Assembly (NCBI GenBank): GCA_043808585.1
Contig: JAZDES010000224.1
Coordinates: 5,182 to 69,181, forward strand
Length of the DNA: 64,000 nt
Reading direction: 5' to 3'
Source: CAYVMN01 sp043808585
GTDB lineage: Bacteria; Desulfobacterota; DSM-4660; Desulfatiglandales; Desulfatiglandaceae
A model generated the notes under the pieces. The model made no database searches. It was given only the letters and a program-made list of their open reading frames with translations, and had not been told where the DNA came from. The stretch's first letter is position 1, and each line of letters begins with the position of its first letter. Positions 43,546 to 52,861 of this stretch are shown in pieces. Position numbers and translations under genes: made by a program.

Positions 43546-44435
43546 GAATGAAAAGGCGCTCTACTTTGGTAAATCGATTTGACAAGAGAAAAAGGCACAG
43601 GTCCTTCTACCATCACAGGAACTCCAATGAGGCGAGGAGATACGTTGCCCGTGTTTTCACTGTGTTTTATAGGGTTGGATCTGGGATGGTCAAGCTTTTT
43701 ATCCTAGTTACGGTTATCACAGTGATCAGTGTCTCTTTCTTATGCCTTTATCATTACCTCCTTTCCTCTCCTTATTTGAGGCTCCAACAGGTGGAGGTGG
43801 AAGGTGTTGATGGAAAGATCAGAGATGAGCTCATAGAGGCATGCGGTCTGGGTTCTGATTCGAGTCTCCTGGACCTTAACCTGAATCGGTTGAAACAGCA
43901 GATGGAGGGTCATCCATGGATAAGGTCGGTCACCCTGGAAAGAAGGTTCCCACATGCCCTCATCGTTCAGGCAGAAAAAGAGCGACCTCTGGGCGTCGTC
44001 CTAATGGACAAGCTCTACTATGTCAATAGGTGGGGTGAGGTCTTTAAGGAGGTTTCCCAATCGGAGGGTGTCGATTTCCCATTGGTCACCGGCCTCGACA
44101 GTGAGGAATCAAGGCAGAGGGAACAGCTGAGAAGGGCTGTGTCACTCATGAGGACCTTGGAGTCGGTAGGGGGTCCATGGACATTGAATCAGTTATCGGA
44201 AGTCAATGTAAAGGAAGATGAGGTGTTTTCCCTCTATTACAAGGATATAGGGGCAGAAATTAAGCTGATCGGGAGCCAGTTGGGGGGAGAGATGGACAAA
44301 TTGGGTAGGGTGGCAAGGCACCTGAAGGAGACGGGTGTTATTAATCAGGTGAACAAGATTGATTTAAGTTACGGGGACGGAGTGGTGGTCTCGTTTCGAG
44401 ATGGCATCAAAGGAAAGGTCTCATCGGGTGGGTGA
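43542..44435 (+). CDS. ftsQ: Cell division protein FtsQ
   Basis: A 297-residue bitopic protein with a strongly basic cytoplasmic tail (about 1-45), one helix (about 50-72) and a periplasmic POTRA domain starting LRLQQVEVEG, then PWIRSVTLERRFPHALIVQAEKERP of the FtsQ/DivIB core. It anchors FtsL and FtsB in the divisome. GTG 43542 overlaps the murB stop; ATG 43548 is an alternative. Confidence 0.93.
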   Translation: MRMKRRSTLVNRFDKRKRHRSFYHHRNSNEARRYVARVFTVFYRVGSGMVKLFILVTVITVISVSFLCLYHYLLSSPYLRLQQVEVEGVDGKIRDELIEACGLGSDSSLLDLNLNRLKQQMEGHPWIRSVTLERRFPHALIVQAEKERPLGVVLMDKLYYVNRWGEVFKEVSQSEGVDFPLVTGLDSEESRQREQLRRAVSLMRTLESVGGPWTLNQLSEVNVKEDEVFSLYYKDIGAEIKLIGSQLGGEMDKLGRVARHLKETGVINQVNKIDLSYGDGVVVSFRDGIKGKVSSGG

Positions 44436-44518
44436 TCAGAGAGATAGGATCTCCGATCTAGTAATCGGCCATAGGTCCAGGAATACAGATCCCTCTGAGG
44501 TCAGGAGGTAAGAGGGAG

Positions 44519-45742
44519 ATGTCTCGAGAGATTATTGTTGGCCTGGATATCGGAACCACAAAGATCTGCGCCGTAGTGGGAGAGGTTCGCCCTGATGGTA
44601 TAGAGATCATTGGGATGGGAAGCCATCCGTCTGAGGGGCTCAGAAAAGGGGTTGTGATCAACATAGAGCAAACCGTCAATTCCATAAAGGAGGCAGTGGA
44701 AGAGGCGGAGACCATGGCCGGATGCGAGATCAGTTCTGTATATACCGGCATTGCAGGTGGTCACTTAAAGGGCTTTAACAGCCACGGGGTGATCGCGCTC
44801 AAAGAGAAGGAGGTGACCAAAAAGGATATTGAGCACGTTATCGAGGCCGCCAGTGCAGTTGCCATTCCTATGGATCGAGAGGTGATTCACACACTGGTTC
44901 AGGAATTCGTTGTGGATGATCAGGGTGAGATTATGGATCCCCTTGGGATGTCGGGTGTTCGCCTGGAGGCCAGGGTCCATATGGTGGCGGGTGCGGTTAC
45001 GTCGGCCCAGAACATCATTAAGTGCGCCAATCGGGCGGGGCTGGACGTCTGCAATATTGTACTTGAGTCCCTGGCATCGAGCGAAGCGGTGCTGTCAAAG
45101 GAAGAACGCAATCTTGGAACTGCCCTCCTTGACTTCGGCGGGGGGACAACGGACATGGTTGTCTTCTCAAAAGGGGCGGTTAAACACACATCGGTCCTGG
45201 CCTTAGGGGGGGATAACCTTACCTATGACATTGCGGTAGGCCTCCGGACACCCAAGATGGAGGCAGAAAAGATCAAGATCAAGTATGGATGCGCGCTCAC
45301 ATCCCTTATAGGAAAAGAGGAGACGATCGAAGTGCCAGGAGTGGGGGGAAGGAGACCGAGGACCCTTTCGCGACAGATCATCGGGGAGATCCTGGAGCCG
45401 CGCGTTGAAGAGATACTTTCTTTGGTCTACAGCGAGCTTGTACGCTCCGGGTACCATGACAAGATCAGCTCAGGGGTGGTAGTGACCGGTGGCTCGGCAG
45501 AGCTGGCGGGGGTTACGGAGATGGCGGAGCAGATATTTAATGCCCCTGCCCGGGTGGGATACCCCCAGGGGGTAACGGGGCTCGTTGAGGTTGTAAACAA
45601 GCCCATGTACGCGACGGCTGTAGGGTTGGTTATTTATGGGTCAAAGGAGAGCAGAAAGCCAAAGAAGTTCAGGATAAGGGACAGAAACATCTTTGAGCGG
45701 GTCCTGAGTAGAATGAAGAGGTGGTTTGAAGAAATCATCTGA
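44519..45742 (+). CDS. ftsA: Cell division protein FtsA
   Basis: A 407-residue actin-like ATPase that tethers FtsZ to the membrane. IIVGLDIGTTKICAVVGEV at 4-22 (phosphate 1), DFGGGTTDMVVF near 205 (phosphate 2) and VVTGGSAELAGV near 322 (adenosine loop) are visible, and the tail RVLSRMKRWFEEII is the amphipathic membrane-targeting helix. The start ATG 44519 follows AGGAGG. Confidence 0.97.
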   Translation: MSREIIVGLDIGTTKICAVVGEVRPDGIEIIGMGSHPSEGLRKGVVINIEQTVNSIKEAVEEAETMAGCEISSVYTGIAGGHLKGFNSHGVIALKEKEVTKKDIEHVIEAASAVAIPMDREVIHTLVQEFVVDDQGEIMDPLGMSGVRLEARVHMVAGAVTSAQNIIKCANRAGLDVCNIVLESLASSEAVLSKEERNLGTALLDFGGGTTDMVVFSKGAVKHTSVLALGGDNLTYDIAVGLRTPKMEAEKIKIKYGCALTSLIGKEETIEVPGVGGRRPRTLSRQIIGEILEPRVEEILSLVYSELVRSGYHDKISSGVVVTGGSAELAGVTEMAEQIFNAPARVGYPQGVTGLVEVVNKPMYATAVGLVIYGSKESRKPKKFRIRDRNIFERVLSRMKRWFEEII

Positions 45743-45853
45743 GTGGGCCGGAGAAGGGATGACCCGCCAAAGTCGCATAAGATCAGATAACCGAGGGATT
45801 GGGGGTTTCAGAGATATACTTTTTTGTTGACAACAAGACAAAGGAGGGACGAG

Positions 45854-47104
45854 ATGAGATTCGAATTTATTGAGGAAGGCAAGAGGGGAAAATACAATGC
45901 CAGGATCAAGGTGCTGGGTCTCGGGGGGGCAGGAGGAAATGCAATAAACAACATGATTGCTTCAAATCTGAGGGGGGTCGAATTTATTGTAGCCAATACT
46001 GATTGTCAGGATCTTGACCGCTCCATGTGTTCACGCAGGATCCAGCTCGGCCCATCAATCACCATGGGCCTGGGTGCGGGTGCAGACCCCCAGATCGGTG
46101 AGAGGTCGGCTGAGGAGAGCATCAATGAGATAAGGGATGCTGTCGCAGACTCTGATATGATCTTTTTGGCCGCCGGCATGGGGGGGGGAACAGGAACAGG
46201 GGCCTCCCCCGTGGCGGCCCGCGAATGCAGGGCAAGCGGTGCCCTGACTGTGGCCGTGGTGACCAAGCCCTTTGATTTCGAAGGGGAGAAGCGGATGAAA
46301 AGGGCATTGGGAGGGATCAATAGGCTGAAGGATGAGGTTGACAGCCTGATTATTATCCCCAATGAGCGCCTCAAGACCTTGGGCACCGAAAGAGCCACCT
46401 TTAAGGATCTTATCGTACGAGCGGATGACGTCTTGCTCCAGGCGGTAAAGGGGATCTCGGAGCTGATCATGAGTAGCGGCTTCATAAACCTGGACTTTGC
46501 CGATGTAAAAAAGGTTATGGAGCAGATGGGAACCGCTATCATGGGGATGGGAAGGGCCAGCGGAGAAAAGAGGGCACTTGAGGCTGCTCAGATGGCCATC
46601 AATAGTCCCCTCCTGGAGGATATTACCATTGACGGTGCCAAGGGCCTCCTTATGAATATAACCGGTCCTCCGGACATGACTATGGAGGAAATTGATGAGG
46701 CCTCGGCTTTTGTCAAGGGTGAGGTTAATAAAGATGCAGAGATATTCTGGGGAATGGCCTTTGATGAGGCGATGAAGGATGAGGTCCAGATCACGGTAAT
46801 AGCCACAGGTATAGACAAAGTTGAAGATGAGTATGTCGGTCGTTACGGTAAGACCCGTGGGTTTGATTATGGCAAGGTGGTCAATATCAGAGATGTGACC
46901 CCTGAGGAGGTTGAAGAGGACTGGACAGTAAGGGTTAACGGGGAACCCCTGGATATACCTACATTTCAAAGAAAGGGAGCGACCCTTTCGGCATACTCGG
47001 GAGATGAAAGGGCCGAAGAGAGAAGAAGGAGCTTTCTCAGCAGGCTGCACTTAAGAAAGGAGAATCTGGAATACCCCACCTTTCTCCGGGCCAAGGCGGA
47101 TTGA
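45854..47104 (+). CDS. ftsZ: Cell division protein FtsZ
   Basis: A 416-residue tubulin homolog. IKVLGLGGAGGNAINNM near 18-34, the GTP signature GGGTGTGASPVA near 108-119 and the T7 loop NLDFADVKKVM near 209 are intact. AAGGAGG precedes ATG 45854. The tail has two copies of the conserved C-terminal peptide: DIPTFQRK (367-374) and EYPTFLRAKAD at the very end (406-416), separated by an Arg-rich linker. FtsZ normally carries one, at the end. Confidence 0.97.
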   Translation: MRFEFIEEGKRGKYNARIKVLGLGGAGGNAINNMIASNLRGVEFIVANTDCQDLDRSMCSRRIQLGPSITMGLGAGADPQIGERSAEESINEIRDAVADSDMIFLAAGMGGGTGTGASPVAARECRASGALTVAVVTKPFDFEGEKRMKRALGGINRLKDEVDSLIIIPNERLKTLGTERATFKDLIVRADDVLLQAVKGISELIMSSGFINLDFADVKKVMEQMGTAIMGMGRASGEKRALEAAQMAINSPLLEDITIDGAKGLLMNITGPPDMTMEEIDEASAFVKGEVNKDAEIFWGMAFDEAMKDEVQITVIATGIDKVEDEYVGRYGKTRGFDYGKVVNIRDVTPEEVEEDWTVRVNGEPLDIPTFQRKGATLSAYSGDERAEERRRSFLSRLHLRKENLEYPTFLRAKAD

Positions 47105-47137
47105 TGTTGGATGCTGGAAAAGAACCTTCCTTATATC

Positions 47138-47162
47138 ATCCAGTATCCAGTATCCAGTATCT
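47138..47162. repeat. ATCCAGT short tandem repeat
   Basis: Three and a half copies of ATCCAGT lie between ftsZ and the radical-SAM gene. Related degenerate ATCCAGCA motifs occur at 52069-52116. Confidence 0.6.
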
Positions 47163-47245
47163 GTCTGTTCTGTTTACCCGGGTGCGTTACAAGAGCCTGA
47201 ATCAAATTCTGAGATCATGGCCCACCTGTAGAACGACTTGATGGC

Positions 47246-49003
47246 ATGACCGGCGACATTATTCAGCTTTATCGGAGTAGACTGGCAGCAGAAAAGGGGG
47301 CTGTCAAGAAAGATTGGGGAGGAAGGCTCTCTGTTGCCTTGACCTACCCCAGCTATTATCGTCTGGGAATGTCAAACCTTGGGTTTCAGGTCGTATACGG
47401 CCTCATGAACAGGAGGCCCGATGTTGTAGCGGAGCGCGTCTTCCTGCCCGAAGGTCATGAAATGTCCCTCTACCTTCGGTCAGGAAGGGCGCTCCTTTCC
47501 CTGGAGACACAGACCCCCATTCATAAATTCGACCTTGTTGCCTTCTCTCTCTCCTTTGAGAACGACTATCCCAACATCCTGAAGATATTGGAACTAGGCA
47601 AGATCCCCCTCATTGCAGAGGAGCGAGATGCATCTTCGCCATTTGTCATGGCAGGGGGGGTCACCGCCTTTATGAATTCTGAACCCCTGGCCCCTTTTAT
47701 TGATTTTTTCCTATTGGGGGAGGCCGAGGCCAACCTGGATGAGTTCATCGATCTCTTTTGGAAGCTCATAAATCAGGGTGAAAAAAAAGATGAGGTCTTG
47801 GAGACCCTGGCCAGGACTGTAAGTTCTATTTATGTCCCCTCTCTTTACAGACCTGAATACAATAAAGAGGGCACCCTACGGTCATTCCGCCCGATTAAGG
47901 ACGGGATACCTGAAAGGATCAAGGTGCGACGCCCCATACCTCTGGGCGAAGAGGTGGCCCTTTCCACCATCACAACACCAGAGGCAGAATTCTCAGATAA
48001 GATCCTTGTTGAGCTAGGGAGGGGTTGTGGTCGTTCATGCCGCTTTTGTGCCGCAGGGTATGTGTACCGTCCTCCGAGAATCCATGAGGGATCCCGTCTT
48101 GCTGCCTCAATTGAGAAGGCCCTTCAAAAGTGCAATCAGGTGGGATTGCTGGGGGCAGCAGTTTCGGACATACCGGAGATAGAAAGGTTGACTTCTCTGA
48201 TCGTTGAAGATGGAGGTGGTTTTTCTGTTTCCTCCCTCAGGGCGGACAACCTGAGTCCAGGACTCCTCAAAGACCTGAAAAAGGCTGGACAAAGATCAGT
48301 GTCCATAGCGCCAGAGGCGGGTTCTGATCGTCTGCGACGTGTAATCAACAAACATCTCACAAGGGACCAGATCACGGATACGGCTCGGCTAATAGCCAAG
48401 ATGGGGGATTTCTCACTGAGGCTATATTTCCTCATAGGTCTTCCCACAGAGTCCTGGGAGGATGTCAATGGAATCGTGGATCTTGTCAAGGTCATAAAGC
48501 ACCACATGATCAAGGAGTGGGCCCCCCGCAGCAGGATAGGCCAGATCCGCCTCAGTATTAACTGCTTCGTACCCAAACCGTTTACACCCTTTCAATGGTG
48601 CGCCATGGAGGAGAAATCCATTCTCAAAGAGAAGCAGAAGAGGTTAAGGAAGGCACTGGCCAAAGAGGGGGGCATTAAGGTGAATACCGATCTTCCCAAA
48701 TGGACCTACATACAAACACTGCTTTCGGTGGGAGACAGAAGGGTCGCCCCAATCATCTTGAACTCCCACAGGTTAGGGGGGGACTGGACAAAGGCACTTC
48801 GCTTTTCTGATGTAAACCCTGACTTCTTTGTATACCGCCCCAGGGGCCTTGATAAACTCCTGCCATGGGATTTTATTGATCACGGTATTTTAAAGGGGCA
48901 TCTGAGAAGCGAATACCGCCATGCCATGAACGAGGAAGAAACCGAAGTCTGCCGTGTGGGAGAGTGCTACCGCTGCGGCGTATGCACTCGAAGAGATGGG
49001 TGA
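47246..49003 (+). CDS. Radical SAM protein (TIGR03960-like)
   Basis: A 585-residue protein. Residues 28-170 resemble a B12-binding-like domain (YPSYYRLGMSNLGFQVVYGL; VMAGGVTAFMNSEPLAPF). The radical-SAM site is Cys261, Cys265, Cys268 (RGCGRSCRFC), followed by the TIM-barrel motifs VSIAPEAGSDRLRRVINK and GLPTESWEDV. The tail ends in a cysteine group (CRVGECYRCGVC). The fused DUF2344 half of some relatives is absent. Function is unknown; relatives are placed near rng and ribosomal genes and presumed to modify RNA or protein. Its end overlaps the next gene by 8 bases. Confidence 0.9.
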   Translation: MTGDIIQLYRSRLAAEKGAVKKDWGGRLSVALTYPSYYRLGMSNLGFQVVYGLMNRRPDVVAERVFLPEGHEMSLYLRSGRALLSLETQTPIHKFDLVAFSLSFENDYPNILKILELGKIPLIAEERDASSPFVMAGGVTAFMNSEPLAPFIDFFLLGEAEANLDEFIDLFWKLINQGEKKDEVLETLARTVSSIYVPSLYRPEYNKEGTLRSFRPIKDGIPERIKVRRPIPLGEEVALSTITTPEAEFSDKILVELGRGCGRSCRFCAAGYVYRPPRIHEGSRLAASIEKALQKCNQVGLLGAAVSDIPEIERLTSLIVEDGGGFSVSSLRADNLSPGLLKDLKKAGQRSVSIAPEAGSDRLRRVINKHLTRDQITDTARLIAKMGDFSLRLYFLIGLPTESWEDVNGIVDLVKVIKHHMIKEWAPRSRIGQIRLSINCFVPKPFTPFQWCAMEEKSILKEKQKRLRKALAKEGGIKVNTDLPKWTYIQTLLSVGDRRVAPIILNSHRLGGDWTKALRFSDVNPDFFVYRPRGLDKLLPWDFIDHGILKGHLRSEYRHAMNEEETEVCRVGECYRCGVCTRRDG

Positions 49004-52000
49004 GAAGACGTTCAATAAATTCAAGGTCCTGCCTTTCGTTTCATCTTCAACCCTGTTAGTTATGCTTTTTGTTGTAGTTAGATCCCTACTGCTATCTTCT
49101 CCCCTAGCATACAGTGCCGAGGCGCCGAAAAAAGGCTATCTCCTGGACCAGGCACTTGAAGCCGTTGCCATGAAGAGGAGTGACCTATCCATAAGAACTG
49201 ATCTTTTCCCTGATCCCTTAGTTTCGAGCCGTTTCAAGAGTTGGATGGAAAACCCCCTGAAGGCACCCGTTGAGGCCCAAGACGTGGCTATGGGTCTTTT
49301 TCGAACTGCCAAAGATCCCGTCTTGTTGCTTCAGGAGGTGGGAAGATCTCTTTCATCATATTCAACTTCCCCTCTGCCATTGGTAGGGTATAGAGACCTG
49401 ATGCTCCCGGACAATCTGCCGGGGCAGTTAATAGAGGCCATCCATTTGCTCCTTGACTCCATTTATACAGCCAACAGAAGGCTTTCTAGGGTAAGGAATC
49501 AGGTTCCTCTTGAAAAAATGGAGCTAATCAAAAAATATCTCTATAGGGACCTCCAGGGACAGATTGATCCTGAAAGGGAGATCCTGGAAGCTGTTAACGC
49601 CAAGAAGTCAAGGGAAGCAATAGATGCCGCCGCCTCATTGGACTGGCAGGGGATTTTTGAGGCAGGGCTGACAGTTGTAAATGGGATGAGCAGGGCGCAG
49701 GCCCTTTTGTTGGAAGACAATAAGTGGCACAGCACAGTGGACTCCTTTGCCTTAATGATCCCTTTGGGGCTTCTCAAGATCGGTGGGACATCCTCTGACA
49801 TCCACGAAGAAGACCCAATCCTGATCCTGGACCTGGGAGGAGACGACCTTTACAGGGGCAAGGTCGCATCCGGGAGTGATGGAAGGTGTGCCGTTGTCCT
49901 TGATCTTGGTGGTGATGACGTGTACCTCGGTGAGGATTATACCCAGGCATCTGGTCGCTGGGGTGTGGGCATCCTCTATGATCTCACTGGGAATGACCTC
50001 TACCGGGCACGAAATTGGTCCCAGGGGGCGGGCCTTTTCGGGGTGGGTCTCCTGGTTGATGGAAATGGCAATGATACCTATATCGGGGGATCATTTGTGC
50101 AGGCGGCCTCTTCCTGGGGGTGGAGCGGACTGATCGATCTTGACGGTGAGGATCTATACAGATGCAACCACTCTGGTCAGGCCTATTCTGGAGTGCTGGG
50201 CGTCTCCGCGCTCTGTGATATCAACGGAAACGACAGATACATATCCGGTGCTCAGGCGCCAGATCCCAGGGAGCCTGACATGGACCAGAGTTTCTCGCAG
50301 GGTTTTGCCTTCGGCATGAGGAATCTGGCTGGAGGGGGCTTCTCTATCCTTGCCGACAGATCGGGAAATGACCTTTATCAATGCCAGTATTTTGGACAGG
50401 GGGCATCCTACTGGGCCGGGATCGGCATACTTTATGATGAGAGAGGAAAGGACGTTTATATAGCCCGCAGGTATGCCCAGGGGGCCGGGATCCATTTTTC
50501 CTTGGGCATTCTTATGGACGTGTATGGCAGCGATCACACCTTTTCATGGGGGGTCTCCCAGGGGTGCGGTCATGATTATGGCATCGGCATCCTGGTCAAT
50601 GAGGCTGGCGAGGATACCTACGTCTCAGACTGGCTCTCGATGGGGGCATCTGAGGCAGATGGTGTGGGGATCTTTGTGGATAATTCGGGAGACGATGGGT
50701 ATGAGGCCAGGGCCTGCATGGGGCTCGGCAGCCTTACTGAAGGCAGACGTGCCGGAGGGATAGGCCTGTTTGTTGATGCTGCTGGTAAGGACAGGTATTC
50801 TCACAGGGGCGGAGACAACTCAGTCTGGATCAAAAATCGATGGGGTGTAGGCATAGATGAAGATATGGCTGGGAAGAGCGGCCTCAATTTGGCCTCGCCG
50901 GGCGTGGGCCCTCACGATAGACCAGGATGGGAAGAGAAAAGAGAAGGGGAGAAAACTCTTCTTTCTCGAATGCTGGAGAGATCTGAGTCCATACCCTATC
51001 CCTCCAACTTAGGGGCTATGTTTTCAATTGCCTCGCACTGGGGCCTTGATAAGGAAATACCTGATGAGGCCAAGGAAAGGCTACTGGGGCTCGAAGGGGA
51101 AAAGTCAGTCCCTGTTCTAATGGAATTCATTGATACCCCTGATGTCACGGGCCTGGTCTTCCTGGAACGCTTCTTCATGGTACATGCCTTCCATGCCCTC
51201 CCGGAATTGATGAAGAAGGCCCAGGCCCCCGACCCGCTTCTGAGATCGAGGGCCTGCCGTCACTTAGGACTTCTCAGAGATACCAGCGCGATCCAATGCC
51301 TGGTTGGGGCCTTGAAGGATCCATCGTGGCATGTGAGATCGAGTGCGATCTGGTCCCTCGGGGAGATCCTTGACAAGAGGCGACTCATGGCCTTGATTCC
51401 AATGAGGGCTGCCTTTGAGGAGGCATTGAAGAAGGGGAGCCAACATCCAATCAAGAAATATCTGGAGGATGAGAAGAGGAGGAGGGATCTTCTCTCCGTC
51501 CTTGTTCGGGCACTCCCCATGGACTACCAGACCTACAAGAAATTAGGGAAGATGCCCTCGGGAGCAGAAGCAAGAAAGCCCTTGGATGGTTACGCCGCTT
51601 TTGCCTATGACAATCTGGATGAAATACTACCTCTAGTTGAGACATGGATCGGAGATATCAAGAGGTCAGACGCAATAGCCAGTGAATTAGCGAGATACCT
51701 GGACGACGATGACCCTGAAGTGAAAAGGGCTGCAGCCTATTCCCTGGGGCAGATGGATTACCGGCCTGTGATTCCCGAACTGCTGAGGCTCCTTAGGGCG
51801 CAACGACCTTGGGTCAGGGATTCCGCGGCCTTATCACTGGAACTTTTCGGGGATAGTGGTATCTATCCAATTGAATCAGAGATGAAAAAGGAGGGGCCTA
51901 AATTTAGGATAATCGCGTTGGATATCCTTGGAAGGATAGGCGGTGAGAAGGCAGGGGCGGTTATCGAGAAATATATACGTGATCCAGATCCAAACGTGAG

Positions 52001-52040
52001 GAGGGCGGCCGATAGGGCCATGGGGCGAGGCGCTACTTGA
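48996..52040 (+). CDS. Large exported protein with 12 D-x-x-G-x-D-x-Y repeats and C-terminal HEAT repeats
   Basis: I do not recognise this protein. It has 1014 residues. An N-terminal signal helix (about 14-40, ending AYSAEA) implies export. Residues about 45-260 are helical with no known motif. Residues about 274-623 hold 12 repeats of mostly 26-27 residues with the pattern (I/V)LxDxxGxDxYxxxxxxQGxxxxxGxG, suggesting a solenoid whose Asp/Gly/Asn turns could bind Ca2+. Residues about 725-1014 are HEAT-like helical repeats (DPEVKRAAAYSLGQMD; DPNVRRAADRAMG). ATG 48996 overlaps the radical-SAM stop by 8 bases, so the two are translationally coupled. Confidence 0.85.
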   Translation: MGEKTFNKFKVLPFVSSSTLLVMLFVVVRSLLLSSPLAYSAEAPKKGYLLDQALEAVAMKRSDLSIRTDLFPDPLVSSRFKSWMENPLKAPVEAQDVAMGLFRTAKDPVLLLQEVGRSLSSYSTSPLPLVGYRDLMLPDNLPGQLIEAIHLLLDSIYTANRRLSRVRNQVPLEKMELIKKYLYRDLQGQIDPEREILEAVNAKKSREAIDAAASLDWQGIFEAGLTVVNGMSRAQALLLEDNKWHSTVDSFALMIPLGLLKIGGTSSDIHEEDPILILDLGGDDLYRGKVASGSDGRCAVVLDLGGDDVYLGEDYTQASGRWGVGILYDLTGNDLYRARNWSQGAGLFGVGLLVDGNGNDTYIGGSFVQAASSWGWSGLIDLDGEDLYRCNHSGQAYSGVLGVSALCDINGNDRYISGAQAPDPREPDMDQSFSQGFAFGMRNLAGGGFSILADRSGNDLYQCQYFGQGASYWAGIGILYDERGKDVYIARRYAQGAGIHFSLGILMDVYGSDHTFSWGVSQGCGHDYGIGILVNEAGEDTYVSDWLSMGASEADGVGIFVDNSGDDGYEARACMGLGSLTEGRRAGGIGLFVDAAGKDRYSHRGGDNSVWIKNRWGVGIDEDMAGKSGLNLASPGVGPHDRPGWEEKREGEKTLLSRMLERSESIPYPSNLGAMFSIASHWGLDKEIPDEAKERLLGLEGEKSVPVLMEFIDTPDVTGLVFLERFFMVHAFHALPELMKKAQAPDPLLRSRACRHLGLLRDTSAIQCLVGALKDPSWHVRSSAIWSLGEILDKRRLMALIPMRAAFEEALKKGSQHPIKKYLEDEKRRRDLLSVLVRALPMDYQTYKKLGKMPSGAEARKPLDGYAAFAYDNLDEILPLVETWIGDIKRSDAIASELARYLDDDDPEVKRAAAYSLGQMDYRPVIPELLRLLRAQRPWVRDSAALSLELFGDSGIYPIESEMKKEGPKFRIIALDILGRIGGEKAGAVIEKYIRDPDPNVRRAADRAMGRGAT
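49815..50864 (+). repeat. Twelve tandem coding repeats of about 80 bp
   Basis: The D of the D-x-x-G-x-D motif recurs at intervals of 24, 26, 26, 26, 27, 46, 27, 27, 27, 27 and 32 residues. Copies differ clearly at the DNA level, so the array is old and under protein-level selection. The longer 46-residue interval holds an inserted loop (DPREPDMDQ). Confidence 0.85.
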
Positions 52041-52068
52041 TAAGGAGTACTAAACCGCTATAATATTC

Positions 52069-52116
52069 ATCCAGCATCCAACATCGAGCATCTAGTATCC
52101 AGCACCCAGCATCTAT
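52069..52116. repeat. Degenerate ATCCAGCATC repeats
   Basis: Five imperfect ATCCAGCA/ATCTAGTA-type units fill the gap behind the repeat-protein gene. They resemble those at 47138-47162. No coding or regulatory signal is evident. Confidence 0.5.
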
Positions 52117-52214
52117 TATAAGGTGTGCATATTGAACTGTAACCTGTGCATAGAATTGGCAGTGCGGTGTATAAATAAGAGCCCCATGGGAGGTGAGAAA
52201 AGAGGAGGTTGAAA

Positions 52215-52466
52215 ATGCAAAAGCCGGTCAAGATCTATACGCTAAGTACCTGCAGCCATTGTAAGGCGACCAAGAGATTCCTGGATGATTGCAATGTGCA
52301 GTACGATTTTGAAGATGTGGATCTACTTCAAGGGGTGGAGAGGGCTGTGATCCTCGAGGATGTGAGAAAGCTTAATCCGCGTTGCTCCTTCCCCACAATA
52401 ATAATAGGAGATAAGGTAATTGTAGGATACAAGGAGAAGGATATAAAGGAGGCGCTCGGGTTATGA
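52215..52466 (+). CDS. Glutaredoxin-like protein
   Basis: An 83-residue thioredoxin-fold protein with the active site STCSHC (Cys13, Cys16), a central SFPTIIIGDKVIVGY (cis-Pro and glutathione-site region) and end KDIKEALGL. ATG 52215 is chosen because GAGGAGG lies 6 bases before it. Its stop overlaps the ferredoxin:thioredoxin reductase gene as ATGA, so it is probably reduced by that enzyme and not by glutathione. Confidence 0.92.
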   Translation: MQKPVKIYTLSTCSHCKATKRFLDDCNVQYDFEDVDLLQGVERAVILEDVRKLNPRCSFPTIIIGDKVIVGYKEKDIKEALGL

Positions 52467-52798
52467 GTGAGGTTCAGAGGCTATATGATCGCCTAAGGAG
52501 GGTTCAAGAGCCCGAAGGATACTACTTCAATAAGGACAAGGAGAGGGTCTTTGAACTCCTTGGGGCCCTGCAGTTCAACAAGGAACGCTATGGCTATATG
52601 TCGTGCCCGTGCAGATTAGCATCCGGAGAGCGGGAAAGAGACAAAGATATAATATGTCCGTGTGCTTACAGGGGCCCCGACCTTGAGGAGTATGGGAGCT
52701 GTTATTGCAACCTATATGTCTCCAGGGCCTGGAACGAGGAAGAAATCGAGCACAAGGTTGTCCCCGAGAGGAGAGCTCCTGAGAAGTTATTCCCTTAG
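52463..52798 (+). CDS. Ferredoxin:thioredoxin reductase, catalytic (beta) subunit
   Basis: A 111-residue [4Fe-4S] protein with the three CxC pairs of the family: Cys48/Cys50 (MSCPCR), Cys65/Cys67 (ICPCAY) and Cys80/Cys82 (SCYC). In the plant enzyme the second and last of these form the redox disulfide and the rest hold the cluster. No variable subunit is present, as usual for anaerobes. It is coupled to the glutaredoxin gene and would reduce it with ferredoxin, the same carrier used by Rnf and Hcr. Confidence 0.95.
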   Translation: MSEVQRLYDRLRRVQEPEGYYFNKDKERVFELLGALQFNKERYGYMSCPCRLASGERERDKDIICPCAYRGPDLEEYGSCYCNLYVSRAWNEEEIEHKVVPERRAPEKLFP

Positions 52799-52861
52799 CC
52801 TATATAGGGCAGGTAGGGCCGTGTGCAGGGTCATCCTTAAATCGGGACTATAGGGGGAGAT

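Noticed and set aside
46055..47050. 331-residue antisense frame in ftsZ
   Set aside because: Antisense of a highly conserved gene, with no domain and no ribosome binding site; a product of codon bias.
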